A stretch of 64,000 bases of DNA from Setoptus koraiensis. Taxonomy: Eukaryota > Arthropoda. The notes beneath the pieces were generated by a model. The model was not told the DNA's origin, did no database searches, and was given only the letters and a program-made list of their open reading frames with translations. The stretch spans positions 9,052,001 to 9,116,000 of the forward strand of contig CM106586.1 in NCBI GenBank assembly GCA_048013815.1, written 5' to 3'. Of this stretch, positions 11,380 through 23,468 are shown piece by piece. The position numbers and the translations under genes were made by a program. How positions within the stretch are numbered: position 1 is the first letter of the stretch; every line of letters starts with the position of its first letter.

Positions 11380-11826
11380 TACGATAGTTCCACATTCGCT
11401 TGTAACTTAATGTGGTTGTTTATTATTCAGTTTGTTTGATTGAATGAAAGCACAAAGATGCCTCGGACATTGTTTTCTCAGATCAATGCAGGCCAGCGCC
11501 AGACGAATGATGGAAGTATGGATAATAATTAATATATATGTAAATATATATGCTGATGCAGGGAAGTGATTAAGGTGGTCTAATTGCAATGCCGTTTACT
11601 ATCTCTTATAATACTAGGTAGCCAAATCCATTGATTGTGACAGCGTGTTTATCACAGTTCCTTTTTATTGTATAGAGCTTAGCTACTATCTGCTATTAAC
11701 GACGATTGATTATGGCCAATAGTAATAAGCAGCAATGAGATAATACCAGATAATAGATTAAGATAATAGTGTGCTAGATATAGCTGGTTGTATCATAAAG
11801 ATTATTGGTGATATATTGTGGTCCAA
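11380..11826. other. AT-rich gap between TBCK and the EXTL3 copy
   Basis: No gene visible on either strand. It contains short repeats around GATAATA and AATATATATG. It is the place where the rest of a truncated numb gene might be expected on the minus strand, but no Numb-like codons were found. Confidence 0.45.
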
Positions 11827-12154
11827 AATGATGTCGGCAAATTCAACATTGTTGTTTATCGTCACTAGGTTCGGATGGAGACGCCTCTTTTTGCCAGCTA
11901 GACAAGCCAATATATGAATATGTGATTTTTCTATTGGAGAAATGTGCGCTCGCCTATCGCCACATATTCACATATGAATTCCACGGTAAAACTCGCCGCG
12001 CCCAAGCGGCCCGAACTACCGCACACAGGTATTTGCGGAAACGCCTCATTCGCGGTTTTGCGTGCGCTGTTGGAGAGTGTGTTGTTACTTCTAATTTCGA
12101 ATACAAGTACCGGTAGGGCTAGGAATTTTGGTCAACTATTTCGAAACTATTTCA
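11827..12154 (+). repeat. Inverted copy of the unit found at about 23115-23440
   Basis: This stretch is the reverse complement of about 23115-23440, near-identical over its right ~290 bases. The left ~35 bases carry a few differences around TTCGGATGG. It contains short open frames (one begins MRSPIATYSHMNSTVKLAA) that match in both copies, but I see no known domain. Here it sits immediately upstream of the EXTL3 partial copy; at the parental locus it lies downstream of EXTL3 in the opposite sense. Confidence 0.85.
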
Positions 12155-12157
12155 ACT

Positions 12158-13591
12158 TATGGAAAAAATTAAAGTATCCATTGCCAATGAGCTCAGATAC
12201 TTAGAGAAGGAAAAACTCAAACTAAATCAAGACAAAGCCAATTTGCAAGTAGACAATTCCAGGCTGGCATCAAAAACAATCGCTCTACAAAACAATCTCA
12301 AACAATTAGAACTGGATACCTCCAGTACTCTATTAACCAAATATGATAACAACAAATGTGATATCCTACCTGTAATTTATTTGCCCTTGAAACCCACCTG
12401 ATCCAAGGAGAGCCTTTCTTCTCGTGTATATCATGGACGAAAAGAATGCGGAAACTCTCAACATGGAATGACGGTCGCAATCATCTCATTATAGACCTCA
12501 CAAATAGCCAAGAAACGACAAAAAGTGATACTTGTGCCATGTTGGCGAAATCAACATTTCACATTAATTCTTTCAGACCAAGCCTTGACATGGTTATACC
12601 ATCGACATGGGATGACCCTATCAAATACGAAAGCATCAAGGGCGCTCTGCCCCGCCAGTGTCCTGCCAGAAGAACATACCTAGCTGCTTATTTTGGATTG
12701 ATTGCGAGGAAAGAATTTATCATCGATTCATCTCCAATGAATGGTCTCAGTTCCATCATACCGAAGAAAAGGATACACTATGCTTTTGCTGAAAAATCTC
12801 AATTAGACGAATTTGAAGAGATTCTCAAATTAATGCGAATGGATTCGACATCTGATTCTTTTCTATTCAAGTTCGAATGCGGACCTCAAACCAATGAGCA
12901 ATGCTTCATAGAAAAAGGCATGATGATGGGAAGATCTACTTTTCTCATTATACTGCCACCAACTCCAGATAACTTGATTGCGACCAATTACCAGAGTCAT
13001 CTGCTCTATTTGTCATTATCCAGAAGTACAATACCTATTATCATTGGTTCTGAATACATGAAATTACCATTTGATGAGGTAATTGATTGGTGCAGAGCCG
13101 CCATTTGCTCACCGACAGCTAGATTACCGGAGTTACATTTCATACTCAAGACGATACCAGATTCGGATTTTATCAGATTGAAACAACAAGGGAGACGTAT
13201 TTTCGAGAAGTACATGGCAACTTCCGAACAATTATCGGAAACTATCCTAAATATTATTGGTGTTTCCCGATTAAAGTTTCCACCATTCCCTGTGGAAGAA
13301 ATAGTGACTCGAACATATACCATAAGTCAATCGAAAGACTTGACACTGTTATTAAATACCTCTATATTTTCAGAGCAGTATAGGGATCAGTCTCAAGAAA
13401 TACTTGGACCATTTGAGATGCCACAATCTTCATTGAAATTTTACCGCAATTTTTCACTCACTTTATCTCAAAGCTATGATTTGTGGAACGATCGACGTTT
13501 TTCTGTTGATCGTTTGTTTCCAAGTACGCCCTTCGACCCCATTTTACCTGATTTTATCTGATGCCAGATTCATAAAATCGGACTATGGAAT
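12158..13591 (+). pseudogene. Partial duplicated copy of EXTL3 (botv)
   Basis: The DNA matches exon 1 of the intact EXTL3 gene from about 20134 to 21870 at high identity (a few changes per 100 bases or fewer). The 5' anchor-coding part and the whole GT64 transferase part are absent. About 275 bp, corresponding to 20372-20646, and then about 19 bp before TGGAATGACGG are deleted. A stop codon follows the coiled-coil-coding segment. A 371-codon open frame covering most of the exostosin-like domain persists at 12446-13561, which suggests a recent origin. Near the right end an added ~9 bp (GATTTTATC region) breaks the frame. Introns cannot tell retrocopy from DNA duplication, because only exon 1 is represented. 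The copy runs straight into the numb coding region. Confidence 0.88.
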
Positions 13592-14485
13592 CGGTCTAAG
13601 TGAAAGTTGCCTCTTGAAGGGCGTAGCAGACTTTAAATTACTTAGTGGTCTAAATGATGTTTGCCTTTGCAACATCAAGGGTGTTGCGTGGGGCCGATCA
13701 ATGGCATACGGATTGTTGACTGGCTTCATGGGAGGGGGTTCACTGGGTTTACATGTTTGTGGATCTTGCAATCTATCTGTAATGGACGTCTGTCTAAATG
13801 AGCCAATTCTGGCGAAATTGTAAGGCGGAATACTAGTGTTGTTGCTGTTACTTTTTAATTGGCTACCGCTACCACTGGCTCCGTTGTGTGTAGTGGGAGT
13901 AAATGAGTGACCATTAGTCATACTTCTACCAGCAGCTGACATCTGGGCTGCCTTTGCGGCTGCAGCAGCGGCTAAATCCGCTGCCTCCTTGTCCCTTTTT
14001 TGCTTCCTCTCTAAACAAACAGCAAAAGCGCATCCAACTGCATGACTTAACCTTTCACCTGTGTCACCTATAGCGTGAAATCCATGGCACATCCAACGTC
14101 TAGTGGTACCGTCACGGCAGATATATGCAAATCCGCGTTCGTGATTCCTATCTGGCGCACAAAATGATACTTTCTCTATTGTTTGGTCTACTATTAATCC
14201 TTTTGTTTCACCATCTACGACTCTTAATCCATCGCCTGTAACGAACAGTGTTCCGCGTATTGATTTTCTTTTAGTATTTCTCAATACTTTGAGCGCTTCT
14301 TCACATATTGGCATGCCTCTCGATTCGAACACCTCTACGCAGCCTAGATATTTAATGGGGAATATACAATTCCCTTGCCTGACTCCAATTTCGTCACTAT
14401 GCCACTGATGGACGCCTCGAGATTCTGAGACTTTGTCTTTCTTCCTACGGAAGCTTTCACGAAAGCTCTTCCTCAACCTATTCAT
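13583..14485 (-). CDS. numb: Numb-type PTB adaptor, C-terminally truncated
   Basis: 300 residues in one exon; Numb proteins usually have 550-650. Numb is a membrane-associated endocytic adaptor that antagonises Notch in asymmetric division. It starts [16 protein letters not shown], matching the Numb N-terminus; the ATG at 14485 is preferred over an upstream GTG in the same frame. The PTB domain follows ([54 protein letters not shown]). After PTB come an alanine-rich helix and a conserved [10 protein letters not shown]. In other Numb proteins that is followed by INELPST and the NPF/DPF adaptor-binding tail. Here the frame reads PIP and stops inside EXTL3-derived sequence. It is a broken gene, an unusual short isoform or an assembly join. 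Confidence 0.9.
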   Translation of the reverse strand: MNRLRKSFRESFRRKKDKVSESRGVHQWHSDEIGVRQGNCIFPIKYLGCVEVFESRGMPICEEALKVLRNTKRKSIRGTLFVTGDGLRVVDGETKGLIVDQTIEKVSFCAPDRNHERGFAYICRDGTTRRWMCHGFHAIGDTGERLSHAVGCAFAVCLERKQKRDKEAADLAAAAAAKAAQMSAAGRSMTNGHSFTPTTHNGASGSGSQLKSNSNNTSIPPYNFARIGSFRQTSITDRLQDPQTCKPSEPPPMKPVNNPYAIDRPHATPLMLQRQTSFRPLSNLKSATPFKRQLSLRPIP

Positions 14486-16106
14486 ATCGCTTGATTGGCA
14501 CACTTTTTAGTTTGTTCCACCAAACTGGAAAAACTGTAACTAGTAACAACGCATTAATGCATTAAAATACGATGATGATGTCCAACTTGAATGGATAATA
14601 AACAGATTTATATGCATATATCTCTTGTATTGTGTGCCTTATGAGTACAAATGTGTGGCTGGTCGAATTGTTGTGGATTGAATAAAGAAGTAGGTGCACG
14701 TATATGTGAAGAATTTATATTTCATATATACACGAATACAAGTCATGTAGATATGTCAATATATATGTATATATATATATATATGTACCTGAGTAAGTAT
14801 GCAGAGTTAGCATATACCAATACTACATAAGTATGCTGTTATTATTATTGTTGTTACTGTTGATTTTGTGAAATTGAGTATATGAGTAGAAGGGCCAATT
14901 AATAGTAGCTGTTGTTAGAATGGTGTCTGCAATTTTTGCTTGGCATGGTATTGTCGTTAAAATGGATGGTTATTTGTTGCGTTAAGACGGCTGTTGGCTG
15001 AGATGTCTCACAAGTGAAACAAGACATTATCTGATTGATAAATATTGTGATATGTGTAAATATATTATTAATCCTCCATGTATATAAATTAATGGCTGAT
15101 GGTTAACATTTGCAAGCCGCGATAATGGCGGTGTTTATAGTAGTCGTTAAATGTGTGTAAGAAGATGTCAAATTATCATCATCATGACGGATAGCTGCTT
15201 GGCAGGAATGAGATGATAATGATCATTATAATTATCATCAACTTGGTGATAATATATCAAATATCGAGAAGAAGGGAAACGAATACCATCAACCAACAAC
15301 AATATCTTGTGCCCACCCCCACACATCACACTGCCTGCCTTTCGTGCACTCCGTGGTGGTTACACACTGTTCTCAATGCCGAAAGCACAAGGAGACGCAA
15401 TTAGACTTCACATTAGTCCCATTGATTAGTGCTAGGGCTTGTAGCATGTCCGCGCGGCCGTAACCGCACACTGTGGGGCGTGGGCAAGGTCCCGACACCC
15501 ATACAGCTGCAAATAGAGTCGGCCGTTGTTGTTTTTGTTATTGTTGTTGTTGCGCACTGAGCAACTATATGTAAACCTTGTGCATTACCTGTGCACATTT
15601 TGTTTTACCGTCGTGACAACTTAAAAATTTATATCAAGAATCGACCACTGCTACGCGTGGTATAGATCAAATTAAAATATTCCTTGAGCACCAACAACTT
15701 GTGCACCTGATTCTGGTTGCCATAGTCTAGCAGGCTACCGCAACACCACAAATAGGTGCTCAATCACTGAAGAGACCCGTGACTGAAATCGTGAGTATTC
15801 CATTCGACAAGACCCCATGCACTTGCACAAACAATTCTCTGTGCAGATTATCACGTGATATTCTGTTCCGAAGTCCGAATTCACCCAGTACATACAATGT
15901 ATGCAATCGTAATTCATCTACAGATGTGTAATGATATTTCGGGAATTGTATTGTAAATGTACTACAATTTATTGTTGCTGTAAACGGATGATAGCAATTA
16001 TTATGCTCGTCATTGGTAATGTACAATTTTAATTACTTAGTTTAATCATCAACTTATTTTGACAGCCTATGGGTAGTCTCGGTTGAAGCCGATAGAAACA
16101 TCAGAA
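14486..16106. other. Intergenic region between numb and NAA38
   Basis: AT-rich, with an (AT)n run near 14760-14785 and several TTG/TTA trinucleotide runs. I see no gene. It probably holds the numb promoter and non-coding 5' exon(s). A splice-acceptor-like TTTTGACAG at about 16065 could mark a NAA38 5' UTR exon boundary. Confidence 0.4.
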
Positions 16107-16484
16107 ATGTGTGCGAACTGTTCACCATTACCATCGTCTGGCATCCAAAAACTACAAGCATGGCTTGGAAGTGAGATGAAAATAGTCATAGCCGATGGTA
16201 GAACATTAATCGGGAAGTTCGCCTGTACAGACCGTGACGCAAATGTGATATTGAAACAATGCTTGGAATACTCAAAATCAGGTGTGTAGACATATTATCA
16301 ACGGTAAAGATCATCATTACCAAATGACTAACTCACAAATTCATCGAAACTAATCACCATTATTTGCCAACTCTCCGAAAATAAACTAGATGATGATTGT
16401 GAATCTCCAGAGGAACCAAGACAACTAGGACTAGTAATGATTCCTGGCAACTATATCAAGTCAGTTGCTATTCTGAAACAATGA
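16107..16484 (+). CDS. NAA38: NatC auxiliary subunit NAA38 (LSMD1)
   Basis: Exons 16107-16281 and 16390-16484, intron 108 bp, 89 residues. The product is an Sm-like fold protein that supports the NatC N-terminal acetyltransferase (NAA30/NAA35). LQAWLGSEMKIVIADGRTLIGKF is split over the Sm1 beta strands and is characteristic of LSMD1, followed by CTDRDANVIL. Exon 2 supplies the Sm2 part (LGLVMIPGNYIKSVAI). The ATG at 16107 gives a short N-terminus; the frame is open farther upstream without another ATG. The last 24 bases of the coding sequence overlap the last 24 bases of the adiponectin-receptor gene on the opposite strand. Confidence 0.93.
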
Positions 16485-17617
16485 AATAAACATTTTACTT
16501 ATAAGACTATCGCCGTTCTTTGCAGGCGATGGGTCCAAGTTGTTGCTTTCGTATGTTGCCTTGACATGATCCAATAGAATATTGATGCCATAATAATGAA
16601 CTAATGCTGCCGATGTTACGAATACATGAAATATTTGATGACTATGAAGAAAAAAATCACATTTTCCTGGAAAATATCGTTCGGGTATTCTGCTAGCATA
16701 CAATGCAGCCCCAAAGATATAAAGGCCGCCCATCAGTAGTAGGCTAGCAAACGAGGTCTTGAGGCTTATATTTGCCCATATCTGTTGCTCATGTATGTAG
16801 AGCCAATGCAGTCCTGGGATCAACCCTGAACATCCGAATAGTACAAATATCAAGGCTCTGAACGGCCTGTAAGCCGCAGTTCCAAATTTATCATCCAATG
16901 AAAACCAAATAGATAGTGTGGCCAATGAAACAACTCCAGCCAAATAAGAGTGCGCATAAAGTGGCTCGTAGTAGGAGAAACCGTAATGAAGCCAAGGTAC
17001 GAATGAGAATGTGATTAACAAGGCTATTCCACAGTAGTCCAATCTAAACACAAATAAACAATGATTATATAATCGTTAATGTTAGCTTCAGTTTTCTATA
17101 GCAACTCCAAGAAAATAGTGTGAGTATTATTTAAACTTACTTTTGAAACCTTTTAGCCACTTTCTCAGAATGACATGAAAAGGTATGAAATGCTGTAGAG
17201 AACATGTGACATAAGAAAGCTCCTGTCAAGAATGAACCCAAAACAAATTTATCAGTGAATGTCAACCCGTTTGAACCTAGTGTTTTCAAGAAGAAAAACA
17301 CAAATAGGAAACAGGGTATTAGGTGGGTCCTGAATATAGATGCACGGATGATAGGAGATAAAAATGTGAAAAATTGTCAGTTTTGGATTGGTATTATAAT
17401 CGAGCATGTAGAACATAATGTCTCATCAGCAGACCTACCAGATATTGAGTGTTTCGTTGTGCATGAAAAAGACGGATTTCAAACAAATTGCATAGGATTT
17501 CGTAGGCGCCCTGTGGCCATTATGTAGAAAATGGTTATCTCTAAGCCAGTCTGGCTGCTGGGTAAAGTGATTTAATTTTAGGTTCAACATTTTCTTGCTA
17601 ATACAAGTGATGTGCAT
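16461..17617 (-). CDS. AdipoR: Adiponectin receptor-type PAQR protein
   Basis: Exons 17617-17439, 17329-17141 and 17043-16461 join in frame to 316 residues with seven predicted membrane segments. AdipoR proteins are zinc-dependent ceramidase-like membrane receptors of lipid metabolism. Hallmarks: DNHFLHNGHRAP, MHNETLNIWTHL, the zinc-ligand motif FHTFSCHS, LDYCGIALLI, SRIPERYFPGKCD and the second zinc motif HSHQIFH. The true start is uncertain. A minus-strand open stretch from about 17823 to 17636 encodes a plausible N-terminal tail (PEPLSGATTFSADILKPDF) and could be joined in frame by a ~47-bp intron ending TTTACCCAG; an earlier first exon would then be needed. The stop overlaps NAA38. Confidence 0.92.
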
Positions 17618-17823
17618 GTGATTGTGTGATTGATTGCATGAAAAGGGTCAATTGGCGTGTACTGTATCAATTGGTCCTCTGTTTGTGCCGGAAGAAAGTC
17701 TGGTTTCAAAATATCTGCTGAAAAAGTGGTAGCACCACTCAAAGGCTCCGGCTTATGTAATCTATCTATCGGCTCTTGTATTTTGTGACGTTGATGTTGT
17801 GACGTGACGCGTATGTTCTAATG

Positions 17824-19280
17824 TGCGCAACTAGTAACTAGATTTTGATACATGTATGGTGCTTGAGTTCCTCAGGGACGATAGTGTACGAACTTGAATT
17901 CTTGTTGCTTGGAGAGCGTCGTTCAAGTTGTTATTCAAAGATTCTGATAGAATTGTAGACACGATGGTTAATGTTGTTTGACGTAAAGGGGTAACTAGGA
18001 ATAAGCACGCACCATTCTCTGAGTATCTGCCCTTTTTATTGTTTTGGTGTGTGTGTGTGTGATATTTAAAGTATGTTGAATAATAATCATTAAAATGTAT
18101 TATAGTTCTTTACTACCAATGGTCTGGTAAGATGATGTAAGGAGTACACGACTACAGTGTGTGTGTGCATGAGTGTGGGTGTGTGTCTGAGTATGTGATA
18201 ATGAGAGATACAGGGAGGGATAGTATTAAAATGACAAGTCAGTCGTATTGTCCACTTTCAATCTTATAATACTGATATGCATGTGTGTATACAATGTTTG
18301 CTTGTCATGCTATACAATGATAATAATACTAATATAGATGTCTTATCATTTGTCGGGGATATTCTTTTGTCGTTGTACAATATTGTTAATAGAGAGGTTG
18401 ATTGCAGTTGATAGATAGATTATTAGCGTCGCCTAGTAACGATCTATTACAATTGTAATACTGCGGTGACTCTAAGACAATAGATTGGTGTAGTGGTAAT
18501 AGTAGTGGTATATGGTTGTGATTATCAGTGGGACAGTTCACAGTTGAGTTCAGTTATATATCAATTGACTATCTTGATTGTGTATTAGGCATGTAGTGAG
18601 ACTATCATGGTGGGCATATGTTCGCTTCGTAAACACTACAAATGCTAATATATAGTAATATTGATAATATATTTTATATCAGTAGTTAGATGTGTCGCAC
18701 TCAAAGAAAGAGCTTCTGCACCATCAAATACACACACACGCACACACACACACACTCATTGTGTAGAAGTATCAACAAACAAACTGTAACTACGACGTAC
18801 TACTCTCTAGGCGTACAACATTTATTATTATAATAGCCAATAGAGGCTTACACAGAGTGGTAATAACAACAACAACAACAACAGTAATAATAATAATGTA
18901 GCAGTAGTTCCTCGGAGACACCACGCAATCAGAATGCAAACTACACTACCGTTGCTGGACCACATCACACAGACAACAACAATCAATGCTACTCTTTCTG
19001 TAGTCTCAAATCTTAACGCGAGGTGTCGCTCAGGGATTTGCCTGCTATCTCTTTTGCGCCATCAATGCATGCAGTGTCACAAAAGTATTTGCCGTGTCGG
19101 GCCTAGATCGTGTTTGCTTGTGTCCTCTGGCAGTAACGGATAATGAGGTTGCACACTGATCGCGAATCACAATGCACGAGTTGGCCAAAACAAGCAGCCT
19201 GGTGGCCAGAGTTTACATTTCTCTCAGTGGATCACTCTTTTACCACTGCAGTCTGCAGTATCGAATTCTGCGCTTGCGAT

Positions 19281-19320
<40 letters not shown>

Positions 19321-19818
19321 GCGCTACGTTGACCGATGACGAGCCTATGGGCGATTTCGGTGTACGCCAGCCACGAGTCACATGATTCTATATTGGTGTT
19401 TTGTTGGTTGCTAACAATGCCACACTGTTTATAGGCGCACAATGGAAATATTGTGAGAAAAACTGCATGATTGGCGTAGCACGCGATCAATATCTAAAAA
19501 CGGCCTTCGAAAACAACTGTTGTCATGGCACCAAAGAGGTCTCTTATTCTATATGAGCACATTATTATCATTCAACATACCATTCAGCTATAATCTCAAC
19601 TGGCCATTTGGGCCCTCTATTATTAGATCTATCATGTTGCGATTGCCGTCATTATAGTAGGCCGATGGAAGGCGCTTACTATTTACTTGCTGCATACAAT
19701 CGATTCCCATTAGCAACAATATTAGCCTCAACAGTTGCATCATTAACTGAGGCCACGGACATGAGCCGGACACTGCTTGCATAAGATATTTATTTTTAGT
19801 TTCATCAGACAATCAAAA
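17824..19818. other. Intergenic region with microsatellites
   Basis: No gene recognised. Microsatellites: TG runs near 18045 and 18155, AC near 18728-18755, AAC near 18862-18880 and a long AC run at 19284-19318. The open frames here are mostly low-complexity readings of these. The EXTL3 promoter lies near the right edge. Confidence 0.5.
19284..19318. repeat. (AC)n microsatellite
   Basis: An uninterrupted dinucleotide AC run of about 35 bases, roughly 500 bp upstream of the EXTL3 start. No coding sense. Confidence 0.95.
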
Positions 19819-22800
19819 ATGTCGCCCAAGATCAGAGGCTCGCCACTGTTGGCAACCACGCGCCAGTCTTACCGAGATACCCCAACTCATCTATGTGGCA
19901 ATCTCTTCTATTACCTTGTTTGTAATTTTACCAAAAAAAGAATACTAGCGCTTTTGGTAATCGTAGTATTGATTGTACTAGCCGCTCTAGTGCCATTGTA
20001 CATATTTAGCTCTCTAAATGAGGCCGGTGACAATAGTACTAATCCAATGAACAAGTTGAACCACATTCCCATCCTCCAACGACCAATCCACAACTTATCC
20101 TTGTTACTAGACCTCCAACAAAGAATTCGTGATATGGAAAAAATTAAAGTATCCATTGCCAATGAGCTCAGATACTTGGAGAAGGAAAAACTCAAACTAA
20201 ATCAAGACAAAGCCAATTTGCAAGTAGACAATTCCAGGCTGGCATCAAAAACAATCGCTCTACAAAACAATCTCAAACAATTAGAACTAGATATTTCCAG
20301 TACTCTATTAACCAAATATGATAACAACAAATGTGATATCCTACCTGCACTTTATTTGCCCATGCAACCCACCTTCAATCAAATTAATTCCAAAGCCGTA
20401 CAATCTATAGAAGATGACAGCCACTCAATTCAATCTGATCATAAACTTTCTAAAAATCTTCGGGCCTGCTTCAACTTTACTAGGTGTCCTTTGGTCAATG
20501 GATTCAAAGTTTATTTTTACAACTCTTCTCAGTTCCTGGGTACTAGTTATAGTGCTACCATCGATGGAAAAGTTGGCCGCAATTCTTCAGATATGCCTAT
20601 GACAGTGCTTGACAACTTCACTCATTTGAGAAGACTTAGAACTTATGATCAAAGAGAAGCCTGTCTTTTCGTGTATATCATGGACGAAAAGAATGCGGAA
20701 ACTCTTGGTGATTTATACCAATCCCCAACATGGAATGACGGTCGCAATCATCTCATTATAGATCTCACAAATAGCCAAGAAACGACAAAAAGTGATACTT
20801 GTGTCATGTTGGCGAAATCAACATTTCACATTAATTCTTTCAGACCAAGCCTTGACATGGTTATACCATCGACATGGGATAACCCTATCAAATACGAAAG
20901 CATCAAGGGCGCTCTGCCCCGCCAGTGTCCTGCCAGAAGAACATACCTAGCTGCTTATTTTGGATTGATTGCGAGGAAAGAATTTATCATCGATTCATCT
21001 CCAATGAATGGTCTCAGTTCCATCATACCGAAGAAAAGGATACACTATGCTTTTGCTGAAAAATCTCGATTAGACGAATTTGAAGAGATTCTCAAATTAA
21101 TGCGAATGGATTCGACATCTGATTCTTTTCTATTCAAGTTCGAATGCGGACCTCAAACCAATGAGCAATGCTTCATAGAAAAAGGCATGATGATGGGAAG
21201 ATCTACTTTTCTCATTATCCTGCCACCAACTCAAGATAACTTGATTGCGACCAATTACCAGAGTCATCTGCTCTATTTGTCATTATCCAGAAGTACAATA
21301 CCTATTATCATAGGTTCTGAATACATGAAATTACCATTTGATGAGGTAATTGATTGGTGCAGAGCCGCCATTTGCTTACCGACAGCTAGATTACCGGAGT
21401 TACATTTCATACTCAAGACGATACCGGATTCTGATCTTGTCAGATTGAAGCAACAAGGGAGACATATTTTCGAGAAGTACATGGCAACTTCCGAGCAATT
21501 ATTGGAAACTGTCCTCAATATTATTGGTATTTCCCGATTAAAGTTTCCACCACTTCCAGTGCAAGAAATAGTGACTCGAACATATACCATAAGTCAATCG
21601 AAAGACTTGACACTATTATTAAATACCTCTATATTTTCAGAGCAGTATAGGGATCAGTCTCGAGAAATACTTGGACCATTTGAGATGCCACAATCTTCAT
21701 TGAAATTTTACCGCAATTTTTCACTCACTTTATCTCAAAGCTATGATTTGTGGAACGATCGACGTTTTTCTGTTGATCGTTTGTTTCCAAGTACGCCCTT
21801 CGACCCCATTTTACCATCTGATGCCAAATTCATGAAATCAGACTATGGATTTCGACCCATAGCAAATGGAGCTGGAGGCTCTGGATCTGAATTCTCGCGT
21901 TCGCTTGGAGGTGACTGGCCTGGCGAGCAATTTACAATAGTTTTGTTAACTTATGAAAGAGAACCTATCATGCTGAAAACACTATTGCGTTTCGAGAGAC
22001 TACCTTATCTGAATAAAGTACTTGTTGTTTGGAACAGTGAAAGACACCATCCGTCGCCAAATCTCACTTGGCCAGAGATTGGTGTACCAATAAAGGTAGT
22101 GAAGACCGATCGTAACAGCCTGAATAATCGTTTTCTACCATACGACGAAATTGAAACAGACGCCATTTTATCCATAGATGATGACTCCCCTCTAAAGCAA
22201 GATGAGATCATTTTTGGATTTAGGTAATACTCAGTCTATCAAACGTATTTCAAGATAAATTAGGCAATTGTTACAAAAAATATACTAATCATGCACGTCT
22301 ACTCGATCTGATAATATTCTATCCAGGGTTTGGCGCGAATCACGGGATCGCATAGTTGGTTTCCCGGGTCGGTACCACGCTTGGGACGCTCACTCAAGTA
22401 CATGGCAATACAATTCTAATCATTCTTGTGAGCTATCCATGGTTTTGACGGGTGGTGCATTTTATCATAAGGTAAGTGTTTTGACAATCATTTGACTTCA
22501 AATCACATGCACATCCAATCGTGTCATTCACTTACTTACAATAAGATTTTTCGTTTTAAAGTACTATTCCTATCTTTATACTTATAGTATGCCGTCAGCG
22601 ATAAGAGCTTTGGTGGATAAATATACCAATTGTGAAGACATTGCAATGAACTTTCTGGTTTCCCACATAACTAGAAAGCCACCCATAAAGGTAACAAGTC
22701 GTTGGACCTTCCATTGCCCTGGTTGTCCAGTATCTCTGTCTGAGGATGATTCTCATTTCAGAGAAAGGCATGATTGTATAAATACATTTACATCTATTTA

Positions 22801-22900
22801 TGGATATATGCCTTTGATGAGTACTCAACATAGAGCTGACTCTATCTTGTTCAAGACTCGTATCCCGCACGATAAGCAAAAGTGTTTCAAAAATGTTTGA
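19819..22900 (+). CDS. EXTL3: EXTL3-type exostosin-like glycosyltransferase (botv)
   Basis: Exons 19819-22223, 22327-22471 and 22562-22900 give 962 residues; human EXTL3 has 919. The enzyme adds N-acetylglucosamine to the linkage tetrasaccharide and starts heparan-sulfate chains; it is a type II membrane protein of the ER/Golgi. A signal anchor is at about 42-64 and a coiled coil at about 100-165. The exostosin domain follows ([12 protein letters not shown] start, then [15 protein letters not shown] and [18 protein letters not shown]). The GT64 domain begins [11 protein letters not shown], with a DDD motif at 787-789. The C-terminus has the conserved [22 protein letters not shown] and [10 protein letters not shown] use the second in-frame ATG (19819) because of its AAAA context. 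It is the parent of the partial copy at 12158-13591. Confidence 0.96.
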
Positions 22901-23114
22901 TCCTATCCCTCGATAACCAATCAGCGCCTCATGACTTACGATTTGCAAAATAAATTCCCCAAAGTAGATGGTTGGCAACATGTTTTCACAACAATGTTGC
23001 TGTCACGTGTTTTGGTGACTGCACTTATTCGTAATAGTTTCATAGTTTTTCATCAATACAATTGAAGCCTCTTCCAAGCAGAGGATACCAATAAAGTTTA
23101 TTTGTGGAAATTTT

Positions 23115-23440
23115 CGTTCGTTTCGAAATAGTTGACCAAAATTCCTAGCCCTACCGGTACTTGTATTCGAAATTAGAAGTAACAACACACTCTCCAACAG
23201 CGCACGCAAAACCGCGAATGAGGCGTTTCCGCAAATACCTGTGTGCGGTAGTTCGGGCCGCTTGGGCGCGGCGAGTTTTACCGTGGAATTCATATGTGAA
23301 TATGTGGCGATAGGCGAGCGCACATTTCTCCAATAGAAAAATCACATATTCATATATTGGCTTGTCTAGCTGGCAAAAAGAGGCGTCTTCGTCTGAACCT
23401 AGTGACGACAAACAACAATGTTGAATTTGCTGACATCATT
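23115..23440 (-). repeat. Parental copy of the ~325-bp inverted unit
   Basis: Lies between the 3' ends of EXTL3 and the protease gene. Its reverse complement recurs at 11827-12154, near-identical over most of its length. It has local GC-rich segments (GGGCCGCTTGGGCGCGG) and a small self-complementary part around CATATGTGAATATGTGG. No domain is recognised in its short open frames. It may be a dispersed repeat, or simply the flank of the duplicated block. Confidence 0.75.
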
Positions 23441-23468
23441 TTGTCATCAGTATATGACGAAGTATCAC

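Noticed and set aside
12446-13561. 371-codon ORF of the EXTL3 copy as a functional gene
   Set aside because: It lacks the signal anchor, the start of the exostosin domain and the entire GT64 domain, and it has internal deletions compared with the intact gene.
19284-19318. CA-repeat ORFs near 19143-19490
   Set aside because: Microsatellite translation, not coding.
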